64,000 nucleotides of DNA, taken from assembly GCA_002747745.1 (NCBI GenBank), contig PDQG01000006.1, positions 1 through 64,000 on the forward strand, in the 5' to 3' direction. The DNA comes from a bacterium DOLZORAL124_38_8. Lineage in GTDB: Bacteria > Patescibacteriota > Gracilibacteria > UBA4473. The notes under the pieces were generated by a model. It saw only the letters and a list, made by a program, of their open reading frames with translations. It was not told the origin of the DNA and did no database searches. The position numbers were made by a program, and so were the translations under genes. The first letter of the stretch is position 1; the number at the start of each line of letters is the position of its first letter. Positions 10,369 to 19,357 of the stretch are shown here, one piece after another.

Positions 10369-12798
10369 ATGGCTCAATTTGGTAGTTATGGACCGATAGA
10401 TGCACTCAATCCAGCGGATGAGCAAAATTCTGTGTTGCATGATGAACAGCAACTAGAGAATATGGCAAATTCGGCTGAGAGCCTCGTTTTGGATACGTAT
10501 AATGATGCACGAGGAACTAGTGGCGGACAAGGATTTGAAGGAATCTTCGATGATTTGTCGTACGAAGGTATTTCTCGTTTGACGTCGGTTGATGGATTGA
10601 GCAAAGAAGGCGGAAGAATTGGTCGGTACCAAAGACAGATTCGGGAACGAACGATGTCTATTATCAACCAATCGCCGCAAGAATATTTGAACACGCTCAA
10701 TAATTCTAGTTCGGCGGCATTGGATAAACAAGTAATACAATTGCAACAAGATCGAATTCGAACCAAGTTGGATTTAGACAATATGAGACAAAACTCGCAA
10801 GTGTCTTTGTCGGTGGCTAAACTGTACCGAGAGTCGGTAAAAGCTTCGCGAGAGAAAGTGATGTCTGAATGGCAATATAATAAAGAATTAAACGAAGATG
10901 TGATTACGAATCGGTCTTGGTTTAGAAAAAATATTTTGAATAATTGGGTGTCCAAAAAGACTGGTTTGCAAAGAAGTTATGACCGCCGAAGTGAGAAATT
11001 TAAACAAACTTGGGTGGGAAGAAATATTAGTAAACGAAGCAAACTGAAACGAATTCAAGATAAATTAGAACCAAAGTTATCGAGCACGTTTGATGAGTTA
11101 GATAAAAAAATTAATACCATCGAATCAGCGGCCGAAAAACGGGTAACCCGAATGGAAAATAAATTGAAACGAGCGTTTAGAGGAGCCAAAACCGAAAACG
11201 ACAAGAAAAATTTGTGGGAAGAGTTGAATAATGCGGTTCGGCACGACGGAAGTATTGGAACGCATTTAGCGGTTCCGTCTTTGGGTATTACGCTTAATGC
11301 TCGTCATCGACAAGAATATGTTGATATGTTGGAAGCGTTAAAACGGGTTGATTTTATTCGAGATGGACTGCATGCCATTGGTAAATCGACTGAATTACAC
11401 GCTCGACAAAAAGATGTAATTGCTTCGACGAAATTGCAAGAAGATTTAGTGGAAGACTCAACAAATTATAAATTTGATGAAGTTTTGAAGGCTATTGATT
11501 CAAAAATACCGGCCTCAAAAGATAAGATTGAATTACCAGATTTAGTGCAAAAACTAGAGGAAGAATTTCATACAAATGATTCTATTACAGTAAATCCATT
11601 AGACGGAGATGGAACACAATTAGATTTAATGACGGATTCTTATAAATTGATTAAGATTGTAAATTTTTTAGGGAATCATCGTGGAGTATTGTTAGTTATG
11701 GATAGAAAACTTCAATCTGAACTAAAAGGTTGGATTGAGCAGAATTATGATAGTGAAGCGGTTGGAAATACTGCTGAATATACCAAAGAAGCAGATGTTC
11801 AGGTACAGTTAGACGTTCTGCAGAATGATGGTGAAGTGTTGGATGAAGTTGACGAATTAGTTGGAAAAGTAGTTGCCTTAAAAAAGGATTTATTAGATGA
11901 CCCAATTGGAAAAGTTGGTGCAATTGCAACGTTGAAAGGTGGAACAGAATATGGTAAAATTAAAGATTTTTATGCGAAAGAGAAAGCTTTTGCTTCTGCT
12001 TCTAAATCTTTTAACAAAAAAGACAAAAAAATTATCGAAGATATGTGGAAAGAGGTTTTCCAAGCTACAGAGTTGATTGAAAATACTTTAGCAAAATGGG
12101 AAACCGAAGCATTAGATAACAAAAAACATCAGAAAGATATTAATAAAGCTCAACTTGATTATGATGCTTTGAATAAATCTAATAAAAATGAGGCAATAGT
12201 TGCGGATGGATTGAAACGACGAATAAACGAGTTAAATTCGAAGATTAAATTATCTGATGGCGGGGTGTCACTATTATCTCAGAAAGTAAAAAGATTAAAA
12301 AATAAATCGGTTGATGTAACTAAAAATGCGTCTGCCCTTGAATCTAAAAATGATGTGTTCCAACGAATTTTGACGGAAAATTTCCAACAAGAAATGGAAA
12401 AGAAAGCTTTGGATAATATGGAAGCGAATGACCAATTTGAAATGTTGGCGAAATGTCCAAAAGGAATGCAAGTTGAGATTGAATATAAAAAAGTAAATGC
12501 TTTGAATTCGATTAAATTCCCTAAACAGTTAGAAAAAGATGCGACCTTGAAGTGTTTTGTGCAAAAAGTAGAAGAAAAAGATGGACAAAAAGTGATTTAT
12601 TTGAAATCAAACGGAGCACCAGATAAAGTGATAACACTTATGGGACCCGCTATTAAAGACGGAAAGCCTATGAAAAATGGGTATATAAAAGAATTAAAAG
12701 ATCGTCCTGGGGTAAATAATTTTGCTCTACCACACGAACCTGAACATGGAGGGGCGGGCATCCAAATTATGACCACGAATATGAAAATTAAACCTTAA
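10369..12798 (+). CDS. large coiled-coil hypothetical protein, 809 aa
   Basis: I do not recognise a family. The protein is charged and soluble, with no signal peptide or membrane span. Long heptad-like, Lys/Glu-rich stretches fall at roughly residues 95-300 and 480-700 (for example ENKLKRAFRGAKTENDKKNLWEEL), so it is probably an elongated helical protein. The last 100 residues are less helical and end in a Gly/His segment (HEPEHGGAGIQ). It is the first gene of a two-gene operon with the 140-aa helical protein that starts 11 nt after its stop. A structural or cytoskeletal role is possible but not shown. Confidence 0.75.
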   Translation: MAQFGSYGPIDALNPADEQNSVLHDEQQLENMANSAESLVLDTYNDARGTSGGQGFEGIFDDLSYEGISRLTSVDGLSKEGGRIGRYQRQIRERTMSIINQSPQEYLNTLNNSSSAALDKQVIQLQQDRIRTKLDLDNMRQNSQVSLSVAKLYRESVKASREKVMSEWQYNKELNEDVITNRSWFRKNILNNWVSKKTGLQRSYDRRSEKFKQTWVGRNISKRSKLKRIQDKLEPKLSSTFDELDKKINTIESAAEKRVTRMENKLKRAFRGAKTENDKKNLWEELNNAVRHDGSIGTHLAVPSLGITLNARHRQEYVDMLEALKRVDFIRDGLHAIGKSTELHARQKDVIASTKLQEDLVEDSTNYKFDEVLKAIDSKIPASKDKIELPDLVQKLEEEFHTNDSITVNPLDGDGTQLDLMTDSYKLIKIVNFLGNHRGVLLVMDRKLQSELKGWIEQNYDSEAVGNTAEYTKEADVQVQLDVLQNDGEVLDEVDELVGKVVALKKDLLDDPIGKVGAIATLKGGTEYGKIKDFYAKEKAFASASKSFNKKDKKIIEDMWKEVFQATELIENTLAKWETEALDNKKHQKDINKAQLDYDALNKSNKNEAIVADGLKRRINELNSKIKLSDGGVSLLSQKVKRLKNKSVDVTKNASALESKNDVFQRILTENFQQEMEKKALDNMEANDQFEMLAKCPKGMQVEIEYKKVNALNSIKFPKQLEKDATLKCFVQKVEEKDGQKVIYLKSNGAPDKVITLMGPAIKDGKPMKNGYIKELKDRPGVNNFALPHEPEHGGAGIQIMTTNMKIKP

Positions 12799-12809
12799 AC
12801 CACAATACA

Positions 12810-13232
12810 ATGGATAAAACAATGCAATCAGAATTAAGCCAATTTGTACTATGGTTTGGCGAAAATACACAAATTCCAGCCGATGTGCGACGAATGGTAG
12901 TAGGGGAGTATTTGTCTACAGCTGAATTGTCGCCCGAAACGGCTGAGTTGGTAGACCGTTGGTTAGCGTTTTTGGAATACGAAAGTAAACAAAAAATGGA
13001 TGAATTAGCCGCCGATTATCAAACCTTTAATGTGTTGGCGGAAGCAGAAGAAAACCCCGAAACGTCGTTTGCTGGTTCGGTGCTTCATCAAGCCGAAACC
13101 GAAATGATGCGAGTGGCGTTGAAGTTTAAAAATGAGTTTGAGCAAATGAAAAAACAACGACTTGCTGCGGCCGAATCAGATGAACATTTAGAGGAATTAG
13201 CTGAAGTACAAGCCTTAAAAAATAAATTGTAA
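12810..13232 (+). CDS. hypothetical helical protein, 140 aa
   Basis: I do not recognise a family. The protein is acidic (many Glu) and almost wholly helical by eye, ending with EHLEELAEVQALKNKL, which could form a coiled coil. It starts 11 nt after the 809-aa gene with no Shine-Dalgarno sequence, and the two share a terminator, so they probably act together, perhaps as a small partner of the large coiled-coil protein. Core-like codon use (CGA for Arg) suggests it is long resident. Confidence 0.7.
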   Translation: MDKTMQSELSQFVLWFGENTQIPADVRRMVVGEYLSTAELSPETAELVDRWLAFLEYESKQKMDELAADYQTFNVLAEAEENPETSFAGSVLHQAETEMMRVALKFKNEFEQMKKQRLAAAESDEHLEELAEVQALKNKL

Positions 13233-13256
13233 AGACCGACTCGTCTTTATCTTTAT

Positions 13257-13284
13257 TCCCCGTATTTGAGACGGGGATTTTTTT
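13257..13284 (+). terminator. terminator of coiled-coil operon
   Basis: TCCCCGT (13257-13263) pairs with ACGGGGA (13271-13277), followed by a T-run. A weaker hairpin (AAAGAC...GTCTTT, 13231-13248) lies directly at the stop codon. Confidence 0.88.
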
Positions 13285-13311
13285 GATTTGAAAAACTTTT
13301 CGTTAAAAAAT

Positions 13312-13339
13312 TTGTCTTTTTGAGAAAAAGGGTTAACTT
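13312..13339 (+). promoter_or_regulatory. promoter of tRNA-Trp
   Basis: TTGTCT (13312-13317), 16 bp, TAACTT (13334-13339), ending 17 nt before the tRNA. Confidence 0.5.
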
Positions 13340-13356
13340 GTGAGGGCTACTCATTT

Positions 13357-13430
13357 AGGCGCGTCGTATAATGGTAGTACAGGGGTCTCCAAAGCCCTTA
13401 GCGAGGGTTCGATTCCTTCCGCGCCTGCCA
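13357..13430 (+). tRNA. tRNA-Trp (anticodon CCA)
   Basis: 74 nt with an encoded CCA. The acceptor AGGCGCG pairs fully with CGCGCCT, discriminator G. The anticodon loop CTCCAAA gives CCA, and the T-loop is TTCGATT. It reads only TGG, in line with TGA being a stop. Confidence 0.95.
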
Positions 13431-13441
13431 GAGAAAGAACC

Positions 13442-13465
13442 AAACACCGGAAAGGTGTTTTTTTT
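13442..13465 (+). terminator. terminator of tRNA-Trp
   Basis: AAACACC pairs with GGTGTTT around a 5-nt GGAAA loop, followed by eight T. Confidence 0.9.
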
Positions 13466-13478
13466 GTAAAGTATGTTA

Positions 13479-13506
13479 TTGACTTTTTGTGTTAATATTT
13501 TATAAA
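13479..13506 (+). promoter_or_regulatory. promoter of 13514 gene (leaderless)
   Basis: TTGACT (13479-13484), 16 bp, TATAAA (13501-13506). Only 7 nt separate the -10 from the ATG at 13514, so transcription should begin at or next to the start codon. Confidence 0.75.
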
Positions 13507-13513
13507 TAGGTAA

Positions 13514-15283
13514 ATGAGTTTGAAGAAAACAAAAATATTCAGATTAGAAGATTTTGAATTAACTGATGGATTGCCTCCAATGCAATCTTCATTGGAAAAT
13601 CTATCGGTTCAAAACAAACAAATTGTAAGCGTTCAAACTGTTGAGGATTCTATAAAGAGGCAAATTTTTAGTAGTTGTGGATTAAGTCTCAATAAAAGTA
13701 TAGAGATTGATACTTTAACTACGGGGTTATTACAAGAATTGGAATCGGCTTTAATAAAAGATGAACCAAACATAGATTTATTCAAGGTTATAAGCAATAT
13801 TATTTTAAGTTTTCACTATATTCCTGAAATACAAAATGAGCAGGGTTTTCTAAGTGAAGTTATTCAGCTTTGTATTAAACATAATAAAGGTCATTTTCTA
13901 ATCCCCGAAATGGTAGATATAATAGAAAAAGCTTGCTTGTATGAATTGGAGAGAAAAAATATGGAGGTTTTAGAAGATTTATTTAGTTTTTATACGGAAT
14001 ATTCATATAGTGATTTTAGTTCTGAGGTAAGAAGGTTAAAAGAAAGTTTTTTAAATTATTATTGGGTGAACGTCTCAGATAATTGTGAGTCTATTTCAAA
14101 TAGAATTTTGAGAACACATATTAATGAAATTTTAGGAGAAGATTCTCCTATGGCCCTAGAATATGCGGATGTATTAGAAGGTATCGATATGAATCGAGTT
14201 AGAGAATGTTCAAGACACTTATTAGAACAAAGTAAAAATCGTTTTGAAGAGTGGTTATCGGGTAAACGTATTAGTAAAGAATCTTTTAAAAAATTGGGGC
14301 TTAAAAACTTTATCCAAAATAAACGTTTATCTAATGAACCTTTAATTCACAGTTCTGTTTGTGATTTTCGTTTAAATGATTTAATTGTTCGAGATAGCTT
14401 AAAATCTTTGCGTGTGGTTTTACAACCTATGAACGAAATTTCAAAAAATGTTTCTAAAACGATAGAATCGCTAAGACAGGGATCAGAAAATTTCTATCCA
14501 ATTGGAGCAAAAATTCACTTTAAAGAACCATTGTCTCAACATCATAAAGAGTTGCTTTTCTCTCAGTTTAATTTTGAGAGTACTCCGTTTAAGATGATTC
14601 ATGCAGATTCTTCTATGCTTCTTCCTCCTAGAAAATCGTCTCAAGAACTTATACATATTATCGAATCATTATTTAAAATTGGTGTATTAGATGCAGATAT
14701 GGATTTAGATTTGCAGCCTTGTATTCCAGGAAGATTGAATAATCAGTATGCTGGGATATTGGGAAGTGCTATGATATTTTCCTCTTATACTTGTGTGACT
14801 TATGAAAAAAATTCATTTTGTACTTCGCATGATGAGATAACCGGTGCACGAATTATGGCATATGATGATGGAGTATTAGATAGAACTATTGGTAATTTAC
14901 CAAATTCTTTGATCGGACGAACTGATATGCTTGGGCGGAGGGATGCTCGGGATTTATATTTATATCAGGTTTTAGGTTCATTGGTTTCACAATCGGTGTA
15001 TGGAGGTCCTTTGCAAATCATTGGAAAGCGTTTTATTGATGATTATATATCGCTTCTTAATCAGCACGAATTATTACATATATTGGAGGGGCAATGGATT
15101 TACAATAAGGAGTTTGATACAGATTTTGGTGCAGAGAGTCATTATGAACTGATTAAAACTTGTACAGATCAATGGTTGAGTGATTTTCATGAAGGGAGTA
15201 AAACCGGACTTATTTACCAAGTTCGTGATTTGTTGACAAAATATATAAACATCATAGAATCAAACCGACATTACAAAGAATAA
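13514..15283 (+). CDS. hypothetical protein, 589 aa
   Basis: I do not recognise a family. The protein looks soluble and globular: alternating helical and mixed segments, no long coiled coil, no signal peptide and no membrane span. A C-terminal third with QPCIPGRLNNQYAGILGSAM and HELLHILEGQW looks like a structured domain. The His-Glu-Leu-Leu-His string resembles a zincin HExxH, but surrounding residues typical of metalloproteases are absent, so I do not call it one. The start is probably leaderless. Arg codons are mainly AGA/AGG/CGT, unlike neighbouring core genes. A 55-residue gene follows after 31 nt. Confidence 0.7.
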   Translation: MSLKKTKIFRLEDFELTDGLPPMQSSLENLSVQNKQIVSVQTVEDSIKRQIFSSCGLSLNKSIEIDTLTTGLLQELESALIKDEPNIDLFKVISNIILSFHYIPEIQNEQGFLSEVIQLCIKHNKGHFLIPEMVDIIEKACLYELERKNMEVLEDLFSFYTEYSYSDFSSEVRRLKESFLNYYWVNVSDNCESISNRILRTHINEILGEDSPMALEYADVLEGIDMNRVRECSRHLLEQSKNRFEEWLSGKRISKESFKKLGLKNFIQNKRLSNEPLIHSSVCDFRLNDLIVRDSLKSLRVVLQPMNEISKNVSKTIESLRQGSENFYPIGAKIHFKEPLSQHHKELLFSQFNFESTPFKMIHADSSMLLPPRKSSQELIHIIESLFKIGVLDADMDLDLQPCIPGRLNNQYAGILGSAMIFSSYTCVTYEKNSFCTSHDEITGARIMAYDDGVLDRTIGNLPNSLIGRTDMLGRRDARDLYLYQVLGSLVSQSVYGGPLQIIGKRFIDDYISLLNQHELLHILEGQWIYNKEFDTDFGAESHYELIKTCTDQWLSDFHEGSKTGLIYQVRDLLTKYINIIESNRHYKE

Positions 15284-15314
15284 TTTAAGTATTTTAAAAT
15301 ATCATTTAGTACAA

Positions 15315-15482
15315 ATGTGTGATAATCATAGACATTCATCGGGATCGGTTGCAGCTGTCGAGGAACCTAAGGAAAAATCCCTAGAAGATGGTACGTATGA
15401 AGTTACAAATGCCTCTGGTGAAACTTTTTGTGCAAAAGTTGTTAACGGTTTTATTTCGAGGCTGAAAGGTGTTACTAAATAG
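15315..15482 (+). CDS. small hypothetical protein, 55 aa
   Basis: An ATG-to-TAG frame that fills the gap after the 589-aa gene, on the same strand and 31 nt downstream. The product begins MCDNHRHSSGS and continues with an acidic stretch and a compact DGTYEVTNASGETFCAKVVNG segment that looks like beta-strands. No family is recognised. The start follows an A-rich stretch, as for other genes here. It could be the second gene of the upstream unit. Evidence is limited to position, start context and plausible composition. Confidence 0.5.
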   Translation: MCDNHRHSSGSVAAVEEPKEKSLEDGTYEVTNASGETFCAKVVNGFISRLKGVTK

Positions 15483-15540
15483 GTTGTTTGGTATTGTGTT
15501 GATAAATAGAAATTTTTTTAGTAAAAATTTTCACAGATTA

Positions 15541-17199
15541 TTACAAAATCGCCAAATAACAATCTTCACATAAAATTCGTTGGTGGTACTTTGCTGGTAG
15601 ATTTGTTTGGATTGATTTTTGGCATTTGGCACAATGGCTTGGTGTTAGTTTTCCATTAAAAAATAACCAACCAAAATTTTCTTGAATGCGATTCATATAA
15701 AAACAGTTGGGAAGGGGACAATTCATTTTTCGAGCAAATTTTATGTCTGCTCCTAAAATTTTAAATGGTCGTTGATACTCCTTGTCCCAAAAACTTTGTT
15801 GTCTTAGACTCGCTTCGTCTTCATCGGTTAAGTTGGTAACCGAGTCTGGAATGTTCGTAATATCTAAATGATTTTCGTGATTTCTTGGTGATTTATGAAG
15901 GGTTCTAAATCCAAGTTTTTGTTGTTCGGTTTGGCTGAGTGGCCAATAAAAACTAGACCAACTTTCTTCGTATGAATTGGGAGCAAATTTTCCTGGGAAG
16001 AATTTCCCCCACTCGTTATTTTTTTTCATTTGGTCGATGATTTTTTGCCGAATGGTTTCGTATTCAGTCGGGGAATACTGCTTATTAAAAATACAATATT
16101 TTTTCCCAAATAAACCACAACAGCCAAAACAATGTTCGCAGTTTTGTAAAAACATCGAGTAATCACAAAATTTACAATTATTAACCGCCGAACAAAAACG
16201 AACAAAGTAGGAATAAACGGGTAAAACACATTGGTAAGCTAGTTCCGCTCCAACGGTTCCAATCGAATCAAGACAGAGCCGAGCTTTTGGGCCCGAAAAA
16301 GCCACATTTACACAATCTTCGTGGTGGGTTAGGAGGTGGCAATTTTCACAATTCTTCACGTGTGAAATGTAACTTCCAGAAGCGTTTTCGTAGTGTTCAA
16401 TGTCTTGGAATTTATGCCAAGCTTTGTGAATCATCATATCGGCAAAAAAGTATTTGGCTTTATCGTACACCGCTCGAGAACTCAAATCCCATTGTTCTTT
16501 TTTGGCTTCAAATTCGGTTTTTGTAAGTTGTTGGTTTCCAAAACAATATTGCTTGTTGCGAAGATTAAAACAAAATAAGCAATCGCTACAATTTCGACAA
16601 TCGTACAAAAAGGCTGAGTTGGAAATATTCCAGCAGCTAAGAAGATATAAACTATCAAAACAATGATGAGAGTTGATAATATCAACGCCTAACTCCGAAC
16701 GAAAAGCGCGTCCGCTGTAACATAAATCTTTGGCACTATCGCACCCGTATGAATACATTAAATCTTCATTGTTTTGTCCCGAATGACATAAGTAACAATT
16801 TTTGCTGTTATAGAAATCATCGGTATAATCACAGTTTTCATTTTTGGATTGAAATGTGTGTGGAAGTGGGCATTGTTGAAATAACTCCCAAGCTTGTTCG
16901 AAAAAACTTCGTGAAAAATCATACGAAGCAGTTGGCGGATTATTTTCTTTAATCCATAAATCTTTGTGCCAGATTGGATAGGGGCATTGTTCGTTAAAGA
17001 CCGAAATGATTTTTTCTCCACTTAAATCACAAACACGGTTGTGCAAGTTCCAATGCTGCCAAAACGCCCCGAGTTCTCGAAACCGCACCCAAGGGGCGGT
17101 GGTAGGATTATCAGATAAGTCAAACTTTTGGCGCAATGATTGTTCCAAATCCGAAGCCTGAAACGTTTCGCCTGAAAGCGTACATTGAGCTTGTTTCAT
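15541..17199 (-). CDS. Cys-rich CxxC-repeat protein (zinc-ribbon-like), paralogue 1
   Basis: 552 residues with about 35 cysteines by my count, mostly as CxxC pairs (DCRNCSDCLFC, KNCENCHLL, NNCKFCDYS, QNCEHCFGCCG). The C-terminus has a metal-knuckle module, HCAKCQ...ILCEDCYLAIL. It is clearly homologous to the 584-aa protein at 37174: both share NKQY(S/T)xxEYE, a following MKKxxEWGxFFP block and the same C-terminal knuckles. No enzyme motif or signal peptide is visible; a multi-metal or Fe-S scaffold, or a structural zinc protein, is inferred. It lies 17 nt downstream of tyrS and is probably cotranscribed with it. Similar large Cys-rich proteins recur, as far as I recall, in CPR genomes without known function. 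Confidence 0.8.
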   Translation of the reverse strand: MKQAQCTLSGETFQASDLEQSLRQKFDLSDNPTTAPWVRFRELGAFWQHWNLHNRVCDLSGEKIISVFNEQCPYPIWHKDLWIKENNPPTASYDFSRSFFEQAWELFQQCPLPHTFQSKNENCDYTDDFYNSKNCYLCHSGQNNEDLMYSYGCDSAKDLCYSGRAFRSELGVDIINSHHCFDSLYLLSCWNISNSAFLYDCRNCSDCLFCFNLRNKQYCFGNQQLTKTEFEAKKEQWDLSSRAVYDKAKYFFADMMIHKAWHKFQDIEHYENASGSYISHVKNCENCHLLTHHEDCVNVAFSGPKARLCLDSIGTVGAELAYQCVLPVYSYFVRFCSAVNNCKFCDYSMFLQNCEHCFGCCGLFGKKYCIFNKQYSPTEYETIRQKIIDQMKKNNEWGKFFPGKFAPNSYEESWSSFYWPLSQTEQQKLGFRTLHKSPRNHENHLDITNIPDSVTNLTDEDEASLRQQSFWDKEYQRPFKILGADIKFARKMNCPLPNCFYMNRIQENFGWLFFNGKLTPSHCAKCQKSIQTNLPAKYHQRILCEDCYLAIL

Positions 17200-17216
17200 G
17201 CTGATTAAGTTTAGGT

Positions 17217-18389
17217 TTATGGTTCTAACCGAGCGAATTTTCGTTTTCCAACTTGTAAAATCTCTCCGCCGTTAATAGTAACTTCCATTTGTGGGTCGGT
17301 AACTTTTTGTCCGTTAAAGGTTACGGCTCCTTGCGTAACGAGTCTTCGGGCTTCGCCGTTTGATTTACAAAATCCACACTCGGCGGCGATGAGGGTTAAA
17401 ATTCCTAAGGTTGGAGCAGAAACTTGTACCGTTGGCATTTCGTCTGGAATTTCTTTTTTTACAAATTTTTGTTCGAAATTTTTTAGTGCTTTTTCCGCCT
17501 CTTCAGCAGAGTGTAACCACGTTACAATTGATTGGGCTAAGAACACTTTGGCGTTTCGTGGATTGTCAGCAATTTTTTGCCGAGCGTCTTCTATGTCAAT
17601 ATCGGTAAAAATCTCAAAATAGGCTTCCATTTCTTCGTCTTTCATCGACATCAATTTTCCAAACATTTCGTTTGGTTCGGCGTTGAGCGCTACAAAATTT
17701 CCGTACGATTTAGACATTTTTCGTCCATCAGTTCCGTTAATAATTGGCGTCGATAAGACATATTTCTCTTTGTCTTTCATTTTTCGGAGCAAATCTCGTC
17801 CCATTAGCATGTTAAAGGTTTGGTCACTTCCACCAATTTCTAAATCAACTTCCATGGCTACCGAGTCGTATCCTTGCAAAAGTGGATACATAATTTCGTG
17901 TCCGTGAACCGTTCCGCCTTTTTTTAATCGTTCCTGAAACATATCTCGTTCCATTAATTGTGGCACGGTTACTTTGGCCATTAGTTTGACGATGTCAGAA
18001 AAACTCAGTTTATCTAACCAATCGCCGTTGTATTTAATGGTAATTTTATCAAAATCGAGTACTTTTTCGGCTTGGGTTTTCCAGTTTTTAAAGTTTTCAG
18101 CAATGGCTTCATCGGTTAACATTGGCCGAGTAGTATCTTTTCCGGTTGGGTCTCCAATTCGCACGGTTCCGTTTCCGATAAGTAAAATTACTTCATGCCC
18201 AAGATCGGCAAATTGTTGTAATTTTTTGAGTACTACGGCGTGACCAAGGGTTAAGAGTGATCCGGTCGGGTCGATTCCTAAATACACACGGATTTTTTTC
18301 TTGTTTAACAATTTCTCTAAGTTTTGAGGATTTGGTAACACTTCGTTTACGCCTCGAGTTAGTACGGTTTTTATATCTAATTTTTTCAT
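17217..18389 (-). CDS. tyrS: tyrosyl-tRNA synthetase
   Basis: 390 residues. A class I synthetase with the HIGH-like motif TLGH (residues 47-50) after YLGIDPTGS, the amino acid site around GYDSVAMEVDLEIGGSDQTFN, and KMSKSYGN as the second signature. The C-terminal S4-like RNA-binding domain is visible as NGEARRLVTQGAVTFNGQKV. It charges tRNA-Tyr. The Cys-rich gene follows after 17 nt. The ATG at 18389 has no Shine-Dalgarno sequence. Confidence 0.97.
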   Translation of the reverse strand: MKKLDIKTVLTRGVNEVLPNPQNLEKLLNKKKIRVYLGIDPTGSLLTLGHAVVLKKLQQFADLGHEVILLIGNGTVRIGDPTGKDTTRPMLTDEAIAENFKNWKTQAEKVLDFDKITIKYNGDWLDKLSFSDIVKLMAKVTVPQLMERDMFQERLKKGGTVHGHEIMYPLLQGYDSVAMEVDLEIGGSDQTFNMLMGRDLLRKMKDKEKYVLSTPIINGTDGRKMSKSYGNFVALNAEPNEMFGKLMSMKDEEMEAYFEIFTDIDIEDARQKIADNPRNAKVFLAQSIVTWLHSAEEAEKALKNFEQKFVKKEIPDEMPTVQVSAPTLGILTLIAAECGFCKSNGEARRLVTQGAVTFNGQKVTDPQMEVTINGGEILQVGKRKFARLEP

Positions 18390-18450
18390 CGTTTTTCATT
18401 TTATATAAAAATTATTTTTCGACAACGAGAAATGTGGCACTTTGTTTTGT

Positions 18451-18479
18451 TTGACAATTTGTCTTAATTTGTTTAAAAA
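18451..18479 (+). promoter_or_regulatory. promoter of 18512 gene
   Basis: TTGACA (18451-18456) followed after 16-17 bp by an A/T-rich -10 (TTAAAA/TAAAAA); several TATATT-like hexamers lie further on, so the exact -10 is uncertain. Confidence 0.5.
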
Positions 18480-18511
18480 TAAAATATATTATATTGTTTA
18501 ATTATTTAAAA

Positions 18512-19192
18512 ATGGGAGACGTATCAGAGGTGATTAAGATTGATAATGATAAATTACCAGCATCAATTCGGAAGCCAAAAGATGAAGTATACAGATTTAT
18601 TACCGAAAATTTACGATTAATTGTAAGAATAGTTGAAAAATTAGAGGGAGATAGTCGAAATAAATTTGAACAAGATGTGAAGGTTTCAGAGACAAAAAAG
18701 AAGTATTTGAAAGAATTTTCTACCCCAGAGCCAGAAAATTTAGCTTCATCTGTACAAGAATTAGCTGTTTCTAATAAAATTAAATCGGTTAAGAAAAGTG
18801 TTGAAGAAGTATATATTTTGCCGTATAAAAAAGAGTTAGAACGGGCACAGCGATATATTGAAACAAAAGGAAAAGGGTATAAAGTTGATTTTTCTAATAT
18901 CGAAACAAATAAAGTTGATATGAGTATGTTGTATGCATACTTGAAAGAGTTATATTTAGGAGGGAATAAAAAAATGATGTCTATAAGGGATAAATATAGT
19001 GATTTTTTTGCTAAAACTCCAGATAGTTTTATAGAATTATTATCGATGTGTGATATTCCACAAAATAAAAAGCATGAACTTCAAAAAATTATTAATAATA
19101 AAATAGAAGAGAATATTTCTCGTCGTTCATTTCATGGTCCTAAACTTCCGGTAGATAAATATGAATTATTGGTAAATATGCTTTCTGTATAA
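18512..19192 (+). CDS. hypothetical helical protein, 226 aa
   Basis: I do not recognise a family. The protein is Lys/Glu-rich and mainly helical, without signal peptide or membrane span. I use the ATG at 18512, which sits behind the A-rich TTTAAAA context typical of starts here, rather than an in-frame TTG at 18494. It is a single-gene unit between its own promoter and a strong terminator. Codon use (AGA/CGT for Arg, GTA-rich) matches the orphan gene class rather than the flanking tyrS and nrdD. Confidence 0.7.
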   Translation: MGDVSEVIKIDNDKLPASIRKPKDEVYRFITENLRLIVRIVEKLEGDSRNKFEQDVKVSETKKKYLKEFSTPEPENLASSVQELAVSNKIKSVKKSVEEVYILPYKKELERAQRYIETKGKGYKVDFSNIETNKVDMSMLYAYLKELYLGGNKKMMSIRDKYSDFFAKTPDSFIELLSMCDIPQNKKHELQKIINNKIEENISRRSFHGPKLPVDKYELLVNMLSV

Positions 19193-19220
19193 AATTTGAA
19201 TTAAGGGAAAATTACAGAGA

Positions 19221-19260
19221 AAAAAAGACCTGAATTTCTTGGAAATATCGGGTCTTTTTT
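19221..19260 (+). terminator. terminator of 18512 gene
   Basis: AAAAGACC pairs with GGTCTTTT, extended by several inner pairs, followed by a T-run. Confidence 0.85.
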
Positions 19261-19277
19261 AAAATGAAAAAAAATGT

Positions 19278-19329
19278 TTGACATCTATATAGTGTGTTAT
19301 TAATATGTTATCAACACAATATGTGGTAT
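19278..19329 (+). promoter_or_regulatory. nrdD promoter with two NrdR-like boxes
   Basis: TTGACA (19278-19283), 17 bp, TAATAT (19301-19306). ACACAATATGTGGTAT (19314-19329) matches the NrdR consensus acaCwAtATaTwGtgt at 13 of 16 positions. A weaker site (19280-19295) has a perfect right half, TATAGTGT, and lies in the -35/-10 spacer. Box centres are 34 bp apart, close to the roughly three helical turns expected for NrdR pairs. Confidence 0.6.
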
Positions 19330-19357
19330 TAATTGTCTTAATTGAAATTTTTTAAAA

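Noticed and set aside
13514..15283. Zinc metallopeptidase in the 589-aa protein because of an HELLH string
   Set aside because: The surrounding residues lack the rest of a zincin motif and the string can arise by chance in a helical region.
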